This document shows, piece by piece, positions 9,096 through 18,208 of a stretch of 64,000 bases of DNA (positions are counted from its first letter, which is position 1; the number at the start of each line of letters is the position of its first letter). Under the pieces are notes generated by a model. The model worked only from the letters and a program-made list of their open reading frames with translations, was not told the origin of the DNA and searched no databases. Both the position numbers and the translations under genes were made by a program. Source of the DNA: Nisaea nitritireducens (lineage in GTDB: Bacteria; Pseudomonadota; Alphaproteobacteria; Thalassobaculales; Thalassobaculaceae); NCBI RefSeq assembly GCF_014904795.1, contig NZ_JACZFS010000031.1:62001-126000 (forward strand), given 5' to 3'.

Positions 9096-10217
9096 CTAGT
9101 CGATCCGCAGATCGACTGACTGAACTGTGTGATTCTTGCCGGGCCCCGATGGACGCTCAACCTGGACCAGCCCACGATACGTCCCTTTCGGCCAGTCACT
9201 GCGAGACTTCTTTCCAATATATTTGAAGGTCCTGAGCTGCGGTTTTTCCTGGACCCATTCCGTCTCCGTCAGAACACCGCCATCCGGCGCCGTAAAGCGC
9301 ATCGACACCCGATCGCCCTTCCGCAATCCGTAGAGGTCTGTCCAGAGAACCAGAAGCGGGGCATTCGCGGAAATATCCGGATCGGTGAACTTGCCTTCCA
9401 CCACGCCAAGCGTGTCCGGCACTTCACCGGCAATCCCGCTTGCCTGAATCAACGGCGCGGAATAGCGGAACTTGCGCAGCACCGTTTCCTTCCAGAGCGG
9501 TGCCTTGCCAATGCCGCACGCACCTTCGTCCGCATCAAGCCCAACGAAGGGGTCGACGACCTTGCCGTCTTTCTCAAACTGAACATGGAGATGCAGAAAT
9601 TCGGTCGAGCCGGAAAGCCCCACAAACCCGAGCCGATCGCCGCTGACGACCGTATCGCCTGCCTTCACGGCAACGCTTCCGCGCTTCAGGTGGCAATACT
9701 GACTGACCCAGCCGCCGCCATGATCGATCCGGATCCCGTTACCGCAATCCCGTCCCTTCAGGGATTCCTTGCCGGCAATCCGGATATTCACATCCGGCAT
9801 TTCGTCCCGCACGCCGACCACCTTCCCGGTCGCTGCCGCGAGAACGGGCACCTCGTCCCGGTTCAGCCGGCGCGGATCCGAGATCGCGAAATCGATGCCC
9901 TTGTGCCCGTCGACGGTCATCGCACCGCACTGGTAGTCGCGGCGGCCCTTGGTCGGGTCAAGGTCGACATATTTCAGCGGCCAGCAATCGACACCGGGAT
10001 CGCAGGCAATCGGCATGGAAAGCGGTAATGGTGACGGCTCAAGCGCGCCAAGATCCAGCGGCGCCTGCTCCGAAACGTGAGCCGTCGAGGTCTCGGACGC
10101 CATCGCCTGCGTGGGCCGCCCTTGATCTTCGGGAGACAATAACGCGGTCATGAACCAGACGAACGCGCCACCAACGAGCATCACAAACGCTATGTACACT
10201 GCGATCAGTCGTCCCAA
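9096..10217 (-). CDS. M23-family (LytM-type) metallopeptidase, membrane anchored
   Basis: The 373-aa protein begins with a membrane segment (residues 4-27, IAVYIAFVMLVGGAFVW), so it is probably anchored and periplasmic. The peptidase M23 domain has the zinc ligands H105 and D109 (HKGIDFA) and H209/H211 (HLHVQFE), plus H176 in QYCHL; the set is complete, so it is likely active on peptidoglycan cross-links or on another cell-wall peptide. The C-terminal 110 residues look like a beta-sandwich of unknown role. It follows rfbA by 21 bp on the same strand and is probably the last gene of the dTDP-rhamnose operon. Confidence 0.82.
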   Translation of the reverse strand: MGRLIAVYIAFVMLVGGAFVWFMTALLSPEDQGRPTQAMASETSTAHVSEQAPLDLGALEPSPLPLSMPIACDPGVDCWPLKYVDLDPTKGRRDYQCGAMTVDGHKGIDFAISDPRRLNRDEVPVLAAATGKVVGVRDEMPDVNIRIAGKESLKGRDCGNGIRIDHGGGWVSQYCHLKRGSVAVKAGDTVVSGDRLGFVGLSGSTEFLHLHVQFEKDGKVVDPFVGLDADEGACGIGKAPLWKETVLRKFRYSAPLIQASGIAGEVPDTLGVVEGKFTDPDISANAPLLVLWTDLYGLRKGDRVSMRFTAPDGGVLTETEWVQEKPQLRTFKYIGKKSRSDWPKGTYRGLVQVERPSGPGKNHTVQSVDLRID

Positions 10218-10238
10218 AACCAGCTCCGTTCGGCGTAT

Positions 10239-11105
10239 CTAGCCCTTCACCAACGACCGCAGATAAACTCCGTAGCCGCTTTTCGCCAGCGGTTCGGCCA
10301 GCTTCAGAAGTGTCTCGTCGTCGATGTAACCCATATGGTGGGCGATTTCCTCGACACACGCAATTTTCAGCCCCTGACGTTCTTCCACGGTGCGGACGAA
10401 CTCGGACGCCTGCAGCAGCGAGTCGTGGGTGCCGGTATCGAGCCACGCATAACCACGCCCCATCCGCTCCACATGCAAATCCCCGCGCTCCAGATAGACC
10501 TTGTTGACGTCGGTGATCTCAAGCTCGCCGCGCGGCGACGGCTTGATCGACTTGGCGATATCGATCACGTCCCGGTCATAGAAATAGAGCCCGGTCACCG
10601 CCCAGTTGGATTTCGGGTGTTCCGGTTTCTCTACGATCTCGTTTGCCTTGCCTGCCTCATCAAAGGAGACAACGCCGTAGCGTTCCGGGTCCCGGACGTA
10701 ATAGCCGAACACCGTGGCGCCGCTCTCGCGGTCAGCCGATCGCTGCAGCATCTCCGTCAGGCCGTGGCCGTAATAGATGTTGTCGCCAAGGATCAGGGCC
10801 GACGTGTCGTCACCGATGAAGCTCTCACCGATGATGAAGGCCTGCGCCAAGCCGTCCGGCGAGGGCTGCACCCGGTATTCCAGCGAAATGCCCCACTGGC
10901 TGCCGTCGCCGAGCAGGCGCTGGAAGCCTTCCTGATCCTCAGGCGTAGTGATGATCAGGATATCCTTGATCCCCGCCAGCATCAGCGTGCTGAGCGGGTA
11001 ATAGATCATCGGCTTGTCGTACACAGGCAGGATCTGCTTGCTGACGCTGACGGTCAGCGGGTAGAGCCGTGTGCCGGACCCGCCGGCGAGGATGATCCCT
11101 TTCAT
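10239..11105 (-). CDS. rfbA: glucose-1-phosphate thymidylyltransferase
   Basis: RfbA joins dTTP and glucose-1-phosphate to make dTDP-glucose, the first step to dTDP-L-rhamnose. The 288-aa protein has the nucleotidyltransferase signature [11 protein letters not shown] at residues 8-18, [17 protein letters not shown], and [13 protein letters not shown]. Length and motifs are standard for the short RmlA form. It is fourth in the transcript rfbC-rfbB-rfbD-rfbA, 23 bp after rfbD. Confidence 0.96.
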   Translation of the reverse strand: MKGIILAGGSGTRLYPLTVSVSKQILPVYDKPMIYYPLSTLMLAGIKDILIITTPEDQEGFQRLLGDGSQWGISLEYRVQPSPDGLAQAFIIGESFIGDDTSALILGDNIYYGHGLTEMLQRSADRESGATVFGYYVRDPERYGVVSFDEAGKANEIVEKPEHPKSNWAVTGLYFYDRDVIDIAKSIKPSPRGELEITDVNKVYLERGDLHVERMGRGYAWLDTGTHDSLLQASEFVRTVEERQGLKIACVEEIAHHMGYIDDETLLKLAEPLAKSGYGVYLRSLVKG

Positions 11106-11128
11106 CCCTCTCCCTTTCTCTCGTTTAT

Positions 11129-12007
11129 TCAGGCCTCGGCCAGAAGCACCTCGAGCACATCGTCGAGGCCATCCTGCCAGGGTCTGCGCGGCACAGTGAA
11201 GGCCGCGAGAATTTTGCCCGCGTCGAGCACGGAATTGACCGGACGCTTCGCCGGTGTCGGATATTCGCTTGCCGGAATAGCCTCAACCTCGGGGCGTCGT
11301 CCCCAGACAGGTTCCGCTCGGGCAAAGATCGCCTCGGCAAAGCCATGCCAGCTTGTCCGGCCATCGGCGGTGTAATGATAAGTGCCCCAAGCGTCCCGGT
11401 TACCGTCCGCGATCCGGGTGGCGATGGTCAGGATCGCGTCAGCGATGTCGCCTGCCGCCGTCGGCGCGCCAAACTGATCGGCAACAACGCGAAGCTGATC
11501 GCGGTCCTTGCCGACCCGCAGCATCGTCTTCACAAAATTGGCGCCATGGGCAGCGTAGACCCAGGAGGTGCGCATGATCACATGTTCACCGAGCACGGCC
11601 CGCACCGCCTGCTCTCCCGCTTCCTTTGAGGCGCCATAGACGCCGAGCGGCGCCACCGGATCGCTTTCCAGATAGGCGCCCTCCTTGCTGCCGTCGAAGA
11701 CATAGTCGGTCGAGATATGGATCAGCGGAATACCGGCGGCTTTCGCGGCGGCGGCGAGATTGGCCGGACCGTCGCGATTGATGGCATAAGCCGCGTCCCG
11801 GTCTTCTTCCGCCTTGTCGACGGCCGTGTAGGCCGCCGCGTTGACGATCAGGGACGGTTTGATCTGCGCCACAGCCGCCTGAACGGCGGCCGCATCTGAA
11901 ATGTCGAGGTCCGCCCGCACCAGGCCTTTCACGTCATGACCATGCTTCGCCGCACGCGCCAACAGCTCCGTGCCGACCTGCCCGCCAGCGCCGGTGACGA
12001 GGATCAT
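11129..12007 (-). CDS. rfbD: dTDP-4-dehydrorhamnose reductase
   Basis: RfbD reduces dTDP-4-dehydro-L-rhamnose to dTDP-L-rhamnose with NAD(P)H. The 292-aa protein starts with the Rossmann motif GAGGQVG, has [10 protein letters not shown], and the catalytic Tyr/Lys in YGASKEAGE. An upstream extension of the open frame has no homology, so the ATG at 12007 is used. Only five bases separate it from rfbB upstream. Confidence 0.95.
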   Translation of the reverse strand: MILVTGAGGQVGTELLARAAKHGHDVKGLVRADLDISDAAAVQAAVAQIKPSLIVNAAAYTAVDKAEEDRDAAYAINRDGPANLAAAAKAAGIPLIHISTDYVFDGSKEGAYLESDPVAPLGVYGASKEAGEQAVRAVLGEHVIMRTSWVYAAHGANFVKTMLRVGKDRDQLRVVADQFGAPTAAGDIADAILTIATRIADGNRDAWGTYHYTADGRTSWHGFAEAIFARAEPVWGRRPEVEAIPASEYPTPAKRPVNSVLDAGKILAAFTVPRRPWQDGLDDVLEVLLAEA

Positions 12008-12012
12008 GACCA

Positions 12013-13086
12013 CTACTCCTTGGAGCCGGTGCCGAGACGCTCGCCGGCATATTTGCCGTCGAGGATCGGCTGCCACCAGTCCTTGCGGTCGAGATACCAT
12101 TCGACGGTCTTGCGCATCCCGCTCTCAAAGCTCTCTGACGGCTCCCAACCAAGCTCAGCCTTGATCTTCGAGGCGTCGATGGCATAGCGGAAATCGTGGC
12201 CCGGACGATCGGTCACATGCGTGATCTGCTCGGCATAGCCCTTGCCGTCCTGGCGCGGCACGAACTCGTCCAGCAGGGCGCAGATGCCGGTCACCACATC
12301 GATGTTGCGGCGCTCCTCATTGCCGCCGATATTATAGCTCTCGCCTGGCACGCCTTTCGAGCAGACGGTCCAGAGCGCGCGGGCATGATCGTCGACAAAC
12401 AACCAGTCGCGCACATTCTCGCCTTTGCCATAGACCGGCAGCGGCTCGCCCGCGAGCCCCTTGATGATCATCAGCGGGATCAGCTTTTCCGGGAAATGGT
12501 AAGGCCCGTAATTGTTCGAGCAATTGGAGAGCACGGTCGGCAGGCCGTAGGTCTCCATCCAGGCCCGGACCAGATGATCCGAGGATGCCTTGCTGGCGGA
12601 GTAGGGCGAGCGCGGGTCGTAGGCGGTTTCCTCGGTGAACAGCCCCTCGTCGCCGAGCGAGCCGAAGACTTCATCCGTGGAAATGTGATGGAAGCGGAAG
12701 CGCGTCTTCACGTCTTCCGGGGCGGCCGCCCAGTAATTCCGGGCTGCCTCCAGCATGGTGTAGGTGCCAACAATGTTGGTTTCGATGAAGGCCGCCGGGC
12801 CATCGATCGAGCGGTCGACATGGCTTTCCGCCGCCAGATGCATCACCGCGTCCGGCTTGTACTTGGAGAATATCCGCGCCAGCGCCGGGGCGTCGCAGAT
12901 ATCCGCCTGCTCGAAGCGATACCGATCCGACCCGCTGACCTCGTTAAGCGATGCCAGGTTCGCCGCATAGGTCAGCTTGTCGAGATTGATCACCGTGACG
13001 TCCGTGTCGGCGATCAGATGGCGGATGACGGCGGAGCCGATGAAGCCGGCACCCCCGGTAACGATGACGGTTTTGACGTCGCTCAT
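12013..13086 (-). CDS. rfbB: dTDP-glucose 4,6-dehydratase
   Basis: RfbB dehydrates dTDP-glucose to dTDP-4-keto-6-deoxyglucose. The 357-aa extended SDR has [11 protein letters not shown] near the N-terminus, [24 protein letters not shown] and the catalytic [10 protein letters not shown]. All family hallmarks are present. The start at 13086 puts the nucleotide-binding strand at residue 5. It lies between rfbC (13 bp upstream) and rfbD. Confidence 0.96.
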   Translation of the reverse strand: MSDVKTVIVTGGAGFIGSAVIRHLIADTDVTVINLDKLTYAANLASLNEVSGSDRYRFEQADICDAPALARIFSKYKPDAVMHLAAESHVDRSIDGPAAFIETNIVGTYTMLEAARNYWAAAPEDVKTRFRFHHISTDEVFGSLGDEGLFTEETAYDPRSPYSASKASSDHLVRAWMETYGLPTVLSNCSNNYGPYHFPEKLIPLMIIKGLAGEPLPVYGKGENVRDWLFVDDHARALWTVCSKGVPGESYNIGGNEERRNIDVVTGICALLDEFVPRQDGKGYAEQITHVTDRPGHDFRYAIDASKIKAELGWEPSESFESGMRKTVEWYLDRKDWWQPILDGKYAGERLGTGSKE

Positions 13087-13099
13087 GCTCGGGATTTCC

Positions 13100-13660
13100 T
13101 CAGGCTTCGTAGGTGAAGGGGCTGTCGAAGGCGGCAAAGGGCGTATAGCCCTCGTCCTTGGCGGAGAGGATCGGCCCACCGTCCAGCGGCCAGTCGATCC
13201 CGATATCCGGATCGTTCCAGGTCAAACCGCCCTCGCATTCCGGTGCGTATTTGCCGGTCACCTTGTACAGCACCTCGGTATTTTCCTCGACGGTGCAGAA
13301 CCCATGGGCAAAGCCGACCGGTACCAGGATCTGGTTCCATTCATCGGCACTGATTGTCCGGCCGACCCATTTGCCATAGGTTGGCGAGCCTTTGCGTATA
13401 TCGACGGCGACATCGTAGATCGCGCCCCGTATCACCCGCAGAAGCTTATCCTGACCATGCGGCGGGGTTTGGAAATGCAGCCCCCGCAGAGTGCCTTTCG
13501 GCGCAGAGAAAGAGTGGTTGTCTTGGACGAATGTATAATCGAGACCGGCGGCTTCGAAAGCGCCCTGATTATAAGTCTCGGAGAAAAAGCCACGATGGTC
13601 GCCGAACTTTTTCGGCGTGATGATCTTGACGTCCGAGATCTCTAGCGGCTCGACCTGCAA
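13100..13660 (-). CDS. rfbC: dTDP-4-dehydrorhamnose 3,5-epimerase (TTG start)
   Basis: RfbC epimerises C3 and C5 of dTDP-4-keto-6-deoxyglucose. The cupin-fold protein (186 aa) carries [35 protein letters not shown] and [10 protein letters not shown] choose the TTG at 13660: a strong GGGGGAG lies about 8 nt upstream, and homologues begin with an xVEPLxIPDV-type N-terminus. The alternative GTG at 13684 would overlap that Shine-Dalgarno. It is the first gene of the dTDP-rhamnose operon and is divergent from a glycosyltransferase, with 155 bp between for both promoters. Confidence 0.93.
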   Translation of the reverse strand: MQVEPLEISDVKIITPKKFGDHRGFFSETYNQGAFEAAGLDYTFVQDNHSFSAPKGTLRGLHFQTPPHGQDKLLRVIRGAIYDVAVDIRKGSPTYGKWVGRTISADEWNQILVPVGFAHGFCTVEENTEVLYKVTGKYAPECEGGLTWNDPDIGIDWPLDGGPILSAKDEGYTPFAAFDSPFTYEA

Positions 13661-13815
13661 GGCCCTGTCTCCCCCTGGATACACGCGGCCTCAAAAGGCC
13701 TGCGCGGCTATAGCATGCGGTGCGCGAAGGCGGCAAGCCGCGCGCCCCGGAAAGCCGCTCAGGCTCTTGTCCCCGGAGCTTGTAACATGGGCTGAAAAGA
13801 TGGCACATCAGAGCC

Positions 13816-14691
13816 ATGGAAACTCCGCGCCCAGAAACGACGTCCCCCGGCTGTGCCGTCATCATCGTCAGCTACCATACCGGCCCCTGCCTTATGGACT
13901 GCATCCAGGCGGCTCTCGGTGAAGCGTCGGCGCGCGAAGTGGTGGTGGTGGATAACGGCAATCCGCCGGAAGTCGTAACCACGCTCGAAAAGATGGCCGC
14001 ATCCGAGCCGCGCCTGACCTTGCTGACCGGTCACGGCAATGTCGGCTTCGGCCGGGCCTGCAACCTCGGCGCGCGGGCGACGACAAGCCCCTTTCTTCTG
14101 CTGCTGAATCCGGACAGCGTCCTGCAGCCCGGCAGCCTCGACGGCGCCATGGCGCTGCTCGGCACACGGCCAGACATCACGCTCTACACGATCCGGATCG
14201 AAAACCCGGACGGCAGTGAGCAGCGCGGCTGCCGGCGAAACCTGATGACCCCGTGGACCTGTCTGGTCGAGGCCTTCGGCCTGCACCTGCTCGGCTTCAG
14301 GCGGATCAACCTCAACCACACACCGCCGCCGGCCGCACTGACGGAGGTCGAGTGTATCTCCGGCTCCTTCATGCTGTTTCCCCGCTCCTTCTTCGAGAAG
14401 ATCGGCGGCATGGATGAGGATTATTTCCTGCATATGGAAGATGTCGATACCTGCCAGCGCGTCCGCAAGGCGGGCGGCAGCATCTGGTTCGATCCGGCCT
14501 TCTCCGCAGTCCATGTTCAGGGCACCAGCGAGACGACAAAGCTTTATATAGAACGCCAGAAGACCAAGGGCGGCATGCTCTATTTCGCCAAGCATTTCGG
14601 CGGCTGGGCGAACCCGCTCGTGGCCTTGGTCAATCTCGCACTCTGGCTCCGGTTCGGCCTGATCGCCCTGCGGCTCGGCCTGAAGCGCTGA
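13816..14691 (+). CDS. family 2 glycosyltransferase, rhamnosyltransferase-like
   Basis: The 291-aa GT-A enzyme has AVIIVSYHTGP at residues 13-23, VVVVDNGN, the DXD-type region LLLLNPDS, and GGMDEDYFLHMEDVDTCQR near residue 200. The last motif is typical of WbbL-like rhamnosyl- or related transferases. A hydrophobic C-terminal segment (PLVALVNLALWLRFGLIALRL) suggests membrane association. Beside the dTDP-rhamnose genes, rhamnose transfer is a reasonable inference, but the donor is unproven. Its stop overlaps the next start (TGATG). Confidence 0.85.
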   Translation: METPRPETTSPGCAVIIVSYHTGPCLMDCIQAALGEASAREVVVVDNGNPPEVVTTLEKMAASEPRLTLLTGHGNVGFGRACNLGARATTSPFLLLLNPDSVLQPGSLDGAMALLGTRPDITLYTIRIENPDGSEQRGCRRNLMTPWTCLVEAFGLHLLGFRRINLNHTPPPAALTEVECISGSFMLFPRSFFEKIGGMDEDYFLHMEDVDTCQRVRKAGGSIWFDPAFSAVHVQGTSETTKLYIERQKTKGGMLYFAKHFGGWANPLVALVNLALWLRFGLIALRLGLKR

Positions 14692-15119
14692 TGGAAGAAC
14701 TCGGCGTATATGGTGGGCTTTTCCTCCTATCCTTTCTGGCGGCAACTTTCCTTCCGGCGCAATCCGAGTTTGGCCTCGTCGGGCTGATCCTGACGGAATC
14801 CTATTCGGTTCCTCTGCTTATCGCCGTTGCGTCGGTCGGCAACACTCTTGGCTCGGTCGTAAACTGGCTGCTTGGTCGCTTCATTGACCGCTTCATCAGC
14901 CGAAAATGGTTCCCGGCGTCACCGGCACAGATGGAGCGCGCCTGCGGCTGGTACCGGAAATACGGTCAGTGGAGTCTGCTGCTGAGCTGGGCACCTTTTA
15001 TCGGGGATCCTCTGACCCTCGCGGCCGGAGTATTGCGTGAGCCGTTCGGGCGGTTTCTGCTACTCGTCGCCATCGCGAAAACCGGGCGCTATATCGTCGT
15101 CGCAGTTCTGACGATCTAA
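14691..15119 (+). CDS. YqaA-family (DedA/SNARE-associated type) membrane protein
   Basis: The 142-aa protein has about four hydrophobic segments and the DedA/VTT hallmarks: SEFGLVGLI, GNTLGSVVNWLLGRF and the C-terminal GDPLTLAAGVLREPFGRFLLLVAIAKTGRY. It matches the small YqaA branch. Homologues affect membrane integrity, and some DedA proteins flip lipid carriers; which applies here is unknown. The ATG overlaps the stop of the glycosyltransferase by one base, so translation is probably coupled, which hints at a shared role in envelope glycans. Confidence 0.82.
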   Translation: MEELGVYGGLFLLSFLAATFLPAQSEFGLVGLILTESYSVPLLIAVASVGNTLGSVVNWLLGRFIDRFISRKWFPASPAQMERACGWYRKYGQWSLLLSWAPFIGDPLTLAAGVLREPFGRFLLLVAIAKTGRYIVVAVLTI

Positions 15120-15303
15120 CAATTTCCAACACAGACCGTCCGCCCCAGCTGCGCTGAAATTGGCGTAAATCTTTTGACTTCTTCAATTTTTAAAAATTAA
15201 AAAACTCGTTAATAAAGCATGAATCATTTTAATTAAAATTTGCAGTGATTATCGCATCGAATTTTACATACGGTTGACGCTGACAGAAAGTTGGAGCCCG
15301 GTC
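15120..15303. promoter_or_regulatory. AT-rich leader with two 14-bp palindromes
   Basis: This 184-bp gap is far more AT-rich than its surroundings, especially 15170-15265. It holds two perfect 14-bp palindromes, AATTTTTAAAAATT at 15185-15198 and ATTTTAATTAAAAT at 15226-15239, about 41 bp apart centre to centre. They may be an operator pair, a curved promoter region, or a target of a xenogeneic silencer ahead of the DUF4347 gene. Confidence 0.5.
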
Positions 15304-15864
15304 ATGATGCATGCCTTCCCTGTCGCACGCCCTTCCAGCATTTCTTCCATCGCATCCAGCACCCTGTTCTTCGTCGATCAAGAAGTCCCGAATCCTGAAA
15401 AAATTCTGTCTGGTCTCAATCGCGGAACAATCGTCAAACGACTGCCCAGAACCGGCGACGCCCTGGATGCCATAGCCTCATTCGCGGAGATACGGACGGC
15501 TCCGGTAGAGCGCATTGTCATTCTGTCACATGGCAGTGCGGGAAGCCTCAGACTGTCCGGACAGGAAATCGATAGTACGGCGCTGAGAGACGCGGGAGGA
15601 GCGCTGTCCCGCATCCGTGACGCACTCGCGCCGGACGCGGAGATTGTCCTGATGTCCTGTGCCACGGGAGCCAGCACCTCGGGTCGCACTTTCCTGAGAG
15701 TACTGGGCATCATGACAGGAGCGACGGTCAAAGCGGCGGACGCGGATATTGGCAAGACTGCCGATTGGGAAGCTCTGCCGTCAGCAGCCATCCTCGTCGG
15801 CAAAACCGCCCTGGCATCCTATCCGCATCGCCTCGGGGGCCGCACCACCTCGGGGCCTTTGTAG
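15304..15864 (+). CDS. orphan DUF4347-domain protein
   Basis: The 186-aa protein is nearly all one DUF4347 domain: TLFFVDQEVPNPEKILSGL at the start, then IVILSHGSAGSLRLSGQEI, and AEIVLMSCATGAS. DUF4347 normally sits at the N-terminus of very large adhesin-like or cadherin/RTX proteins, so a stand-alone copy is unusual; no repeats follow. The function is unknown, and the HG-S and SC-ATG motifs recall a degenerate caspase-like hydrolase fold (inference). GGAG lies about 8 nt before the ATG at 15304; a TTG at 15274 would add ten residues. The leader is strikingly AT-rich, which suggests transfer. Confidence 0.65.
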   Translation: MMHAFPVARPSSISSIASSTLFFVDQEVPNPEKILSGLNRGTIVKRLPRTGDALDAIASFAEIRTAPVERIVILSHGSAGSLRLSGQEIDSTALRDAGGALSRIRDALAPDAEIVLMSCATGASTSGRTFLRVLGIMTGATVKAADADIGKTADWEALPSAAILVGKTALASYPHRLGGRTTSGPL

Positions 15865-15972
15865 AAGGCAACCAGTCACCCCCACGAACGAGACCCTGAC
15901 CGGAGTCTCGAAAACTCAACTCGACATCATAGCGACTGCCGGATGAGATCTCGCATAGGCAGGACCAAGGTC

Positions 15973-16896
15973 TCAGGCTGCCGGTCGTGTGCTCCGTCCA
16001 AGCACGGCGTGCATGACCCCGCGGCCTATTCCGCCAAGCTTCTCCAGCTTGTCGTCCTCAAGCAGGATGATCTTAGCGAGGTCAATGGCGATGGACGCCG
16101 CCTCAAAGGCGAAAAAGGCGGGCAAGCGCAAGCCGTATGCCCGCCAGACGCGCATCCGGTTGCGGTAGATATGATACCGGCGGAAACCGGAATGGCTGTT
16201 GAAACGAAAGTCGCGCCCCAATAGCCGCTTGTGCTCAAACTCGCCTAGCCGGTGTTCCAGCCCGGCATCCCCGACCGCGACCAGTCCCCAGTCGAACCGC
16301 CGCATGCGGAAGGCGAATTCGAAGTCGATGTAATCGACGAAGAAATCCTCGCGCATCAGGCCGATCTCGCGGAACACTTCCGCCTTCACTAAACTGCCCG
16401 AGGCAATGACAAAGGCAACATTGTCGAGCACATCGCCCGGCCCGAACCGGACCCGCCGTAAATCGAAAGCGTGCGTGGAGACATAGGCGCGGGCTTTCAG
16501 GGTACCTTCCGCATCGTGCAGACGTGGTGCGACAAGGCCGATCCGCTCCGGTGCAGGATGACTGTCATGGGCGGCCAGCAGGGCCTCGACCATGCCAGCG
16601 TCCGGAACGCTGTCATCATCGAGCAGCAGAACCCAGTCCGCGCCCTCTTCCAGCGCCAGCCGGATGCCTTGATTCTGGGCTGCCGCGAGGCCGACATTCT
16701 CGTCATTCAGAACTAGCTGGACCTTGTCACCACCGGCTTCGACAACTTCCTTCAGCTTTGCCCTAACCCCATCGCCGGAATCATTATCGACGACAATGAT
16801 GCGTCCAACTTGCGGGGCCAGCGCTTCCAGCCCCCGGAACAGCCGTTCATCGGATTGATAGGAGACAATAACGGCGGCAACGCTAGTCTGCGGCAT
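15973..16896 (-). CDS. family 2 glycosyltransferase
   Basis: The 307-aa GT-A enzyme has AAVIVSYQSDERLF, IIVVDNDSGD, NVGLAAAQNQGI and the metal-binding VLLLDDDSVPD near residue 100. GLMREDFFVDYIDFEFAFR is the usual acceptor-side motif of rhamnosyltransferase-like GT2 enzymes. The ATG at 16896 lies within the end of the preceding glycosyltransferase (14-bp overlap), so the two are co-transcribed and probably coupled. Sugar and acceptor are not predictable; nearness to the rfb genes suggests O-antigen or exopolysaccharide work. Confidence 0.86.
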   Translation of the reverse strand: MPQTSVAAVIVSYQSDERLFRGLEALAPQVGRIIVVDNDSGDGVRAKLKEVVEAGGDKVQLVLNDENVGLAAAQNQGIRLALEEGADWVLLLDDDSVPDAGMVEALLAAHDSHPAPERIGLVAPRLHDAEGTLKARAYVSTHAFDLRRVRFGPGDVLDNVAFVIASGSLVKAEVFREIGLMREDFFVDYIDFEFAFRMRRFDWGLVAVGDAGLEHRLGEFEHKRLLGRDFRFNSHSGFRRYHIYRNRMRVWRAYGLRLPAFFAFEAASIAIDLAKIILLEDDKLEKLGGIGRGVMHAVLGRSTRPAA

Positions 16897-17932
16897 GTTC
16901 CACCCCGGTTGGCGGAACTGGTCCCGCTCTGTTTTCGCGCCGGATCGGCCGACGGTCGCCTGCCTTGGCAAAGAGTTTTGCAGGATTCCAGCTCAGCGCA
17001 GAGAGAAACATGCAAATTCCCACCTTCCGGTCGGCCTGAATCTTGGCTCGCTGTTTCATGATGGCAGGGAGAACGGCAAGAGCATCGCGGATCGCCCGCA
17101 CCCGGACGGCACTGTCGCCACGCACCGGGCCAAGCAGGACAATAAGCCCTAGTTGCGCCAACAGTAATGGTAGAAACAGATGGAACAAAGGTGCCGGCAT
17201 CGTGCGCAGGAACGTCCAGATCCGGTTTCGCGTGACGTGATAGCGGGAAAACTCAGAATTCTGCCCGGCAATGGCCGATGCAACATGACGGACCCTAGCT
17301 CCGGCAAGCTGAATGCAGCGCTCGCCGGCAAGCCGCAAACGCAGCCCAAGCTCGACATCCTCGTAATAACAGAAATAGGTCTCGGCAAAACCGCCGACCT
17401 GCTCAAATACATCTTTGCGATAAAACGCAGCGGCGGCACAGGGCCCCATCACCTCGGCATCCTCCGATATCAGCGATGCGGGCTTCAGCCGGTCGCCCCG
17501 CCAGGCAAGACCGAGCGGGCTGTAATGATCCCCGGCACCGTCGAGCAAGTCCGGGTCGCTGTCGAGAAGCTGGGTCGAGCCGAAGACTGAGGTGCCATCA
17601 TAGCGGACAACGGCATCCGCAAAGGCCTGGAGCCAGTCAGGATCGGCAAAGGCGTCCGGGTTCAGCAGGGCAAGCCAGGTGCCGCGCGCCTGCCGGGCAA
17701 GCAGATTGTTGCCGGCTGCAAAGCCGATGTTTTCCGGGCTGCGCACCAGTTCGGCTGGAACATTAAGGGTACTGAGATCGATGCCGTCGCCGTCCGGAGA
17801 CCCGTTATCGAGCACCAGAACCTCGAAATCACGGAATGACTGTGCTTCCAGCGCCGCCAGACAGCGGGGCAGGTACGCGCCTGAATTAAAGGCGACAACA
17901 AGAACTGAGATCAGTGGCACTTTGGCTACCAT
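16883..17932 (-). CDS. family 2 glycosyltransferase
   Basis: The 349-aa protein has SVLVVAFNSGAYLPRCL, EVLVLDNGSPDGDG, NIGFAAGNNLLA, the DXD-like LLNPDAFADPDWL and ETYFCYYEDVELGLRLR, placing it in GT2. A hydrophobic stretch near residue 260 (LFHLFLPLLLAQLGLIVLLG) may bind the membrane. A TTG at 17944 is an alternative start, but the ATG at 17932 sits just before the first beta strand. It is the first of a two-gene unit with the glycosyltransferase at 15973. Confidence 0.86.
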   Translation of the reverse strand: MVAKVPLISVLVVAFNSGAYLPRCLAALEAQSFRDFEVLVLDNGSPDGDGIDLSTLNVPAELVRSPENIGFAAGNNLLARQARGTWLALLNPDAFADPDWLQAFADAVVRYDGTSVFGSTQLLDSDPDLLDGAGDHYSPLGLAWRGDRLKPASLISEDAEVMGPCAAAAFYRKDVFEQVGGFAETYFCYYEDVELGLRLRLAGERCIQLAGARVRHVASAIAGQNSEFSRYHVTRNRIWTFLRTMPAPLFHLFLPLLLAQLGLIVLLGPVRGDSAVRVRAIRDALAVLPAIMKQRAKIQADRKVGICMFLSALSWNPAKLFAKAGDRRPIRRENRAGPVPPTGVEHAAD

Positions 17933-18012
17933 GCGAGTCTGCAAGTGGCTGATTTTTCATGACCATAGAATGGCCCTGTCTCCGCATTCGAGCACAGAGA
18001 CAAAATCCGCGC

Positions 18013-18043
18013 AAACAAAAGGGGCTCGTCACAGACGAGCCCC
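18013..18043 (-). terminator. intrinsic terminator downstream of speDE
   Basis: On the minus strand a perfect 10-bp GC-rich stem (GGGGCTCGTC paired with GACGAGCCCC) with a 3-nt loop is followed by TTTTG and another TTT. It lies about 165 nt past the speE stop. The same region, 17933-18208, holds the promoter side of the glycosyltransferase pair and shows no other feature. Confidence 0.85.
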
Positions 18044-18208
18044 GTAGGGAGAGTCCCGGAAGGATCACTTCGCCAGGTTAGGGGGATGCGTGAAAACGCT
18101 CCTGGACGTGATTGCTGCCGCTGGGGGAAACGGCGCTTCCTTGCATCCCAATGTAGCGTCCAGCGGTAAAGAAAGCCTTAAGCGGGTGCCAGAAAAATAG
18201 CGGCAGAC

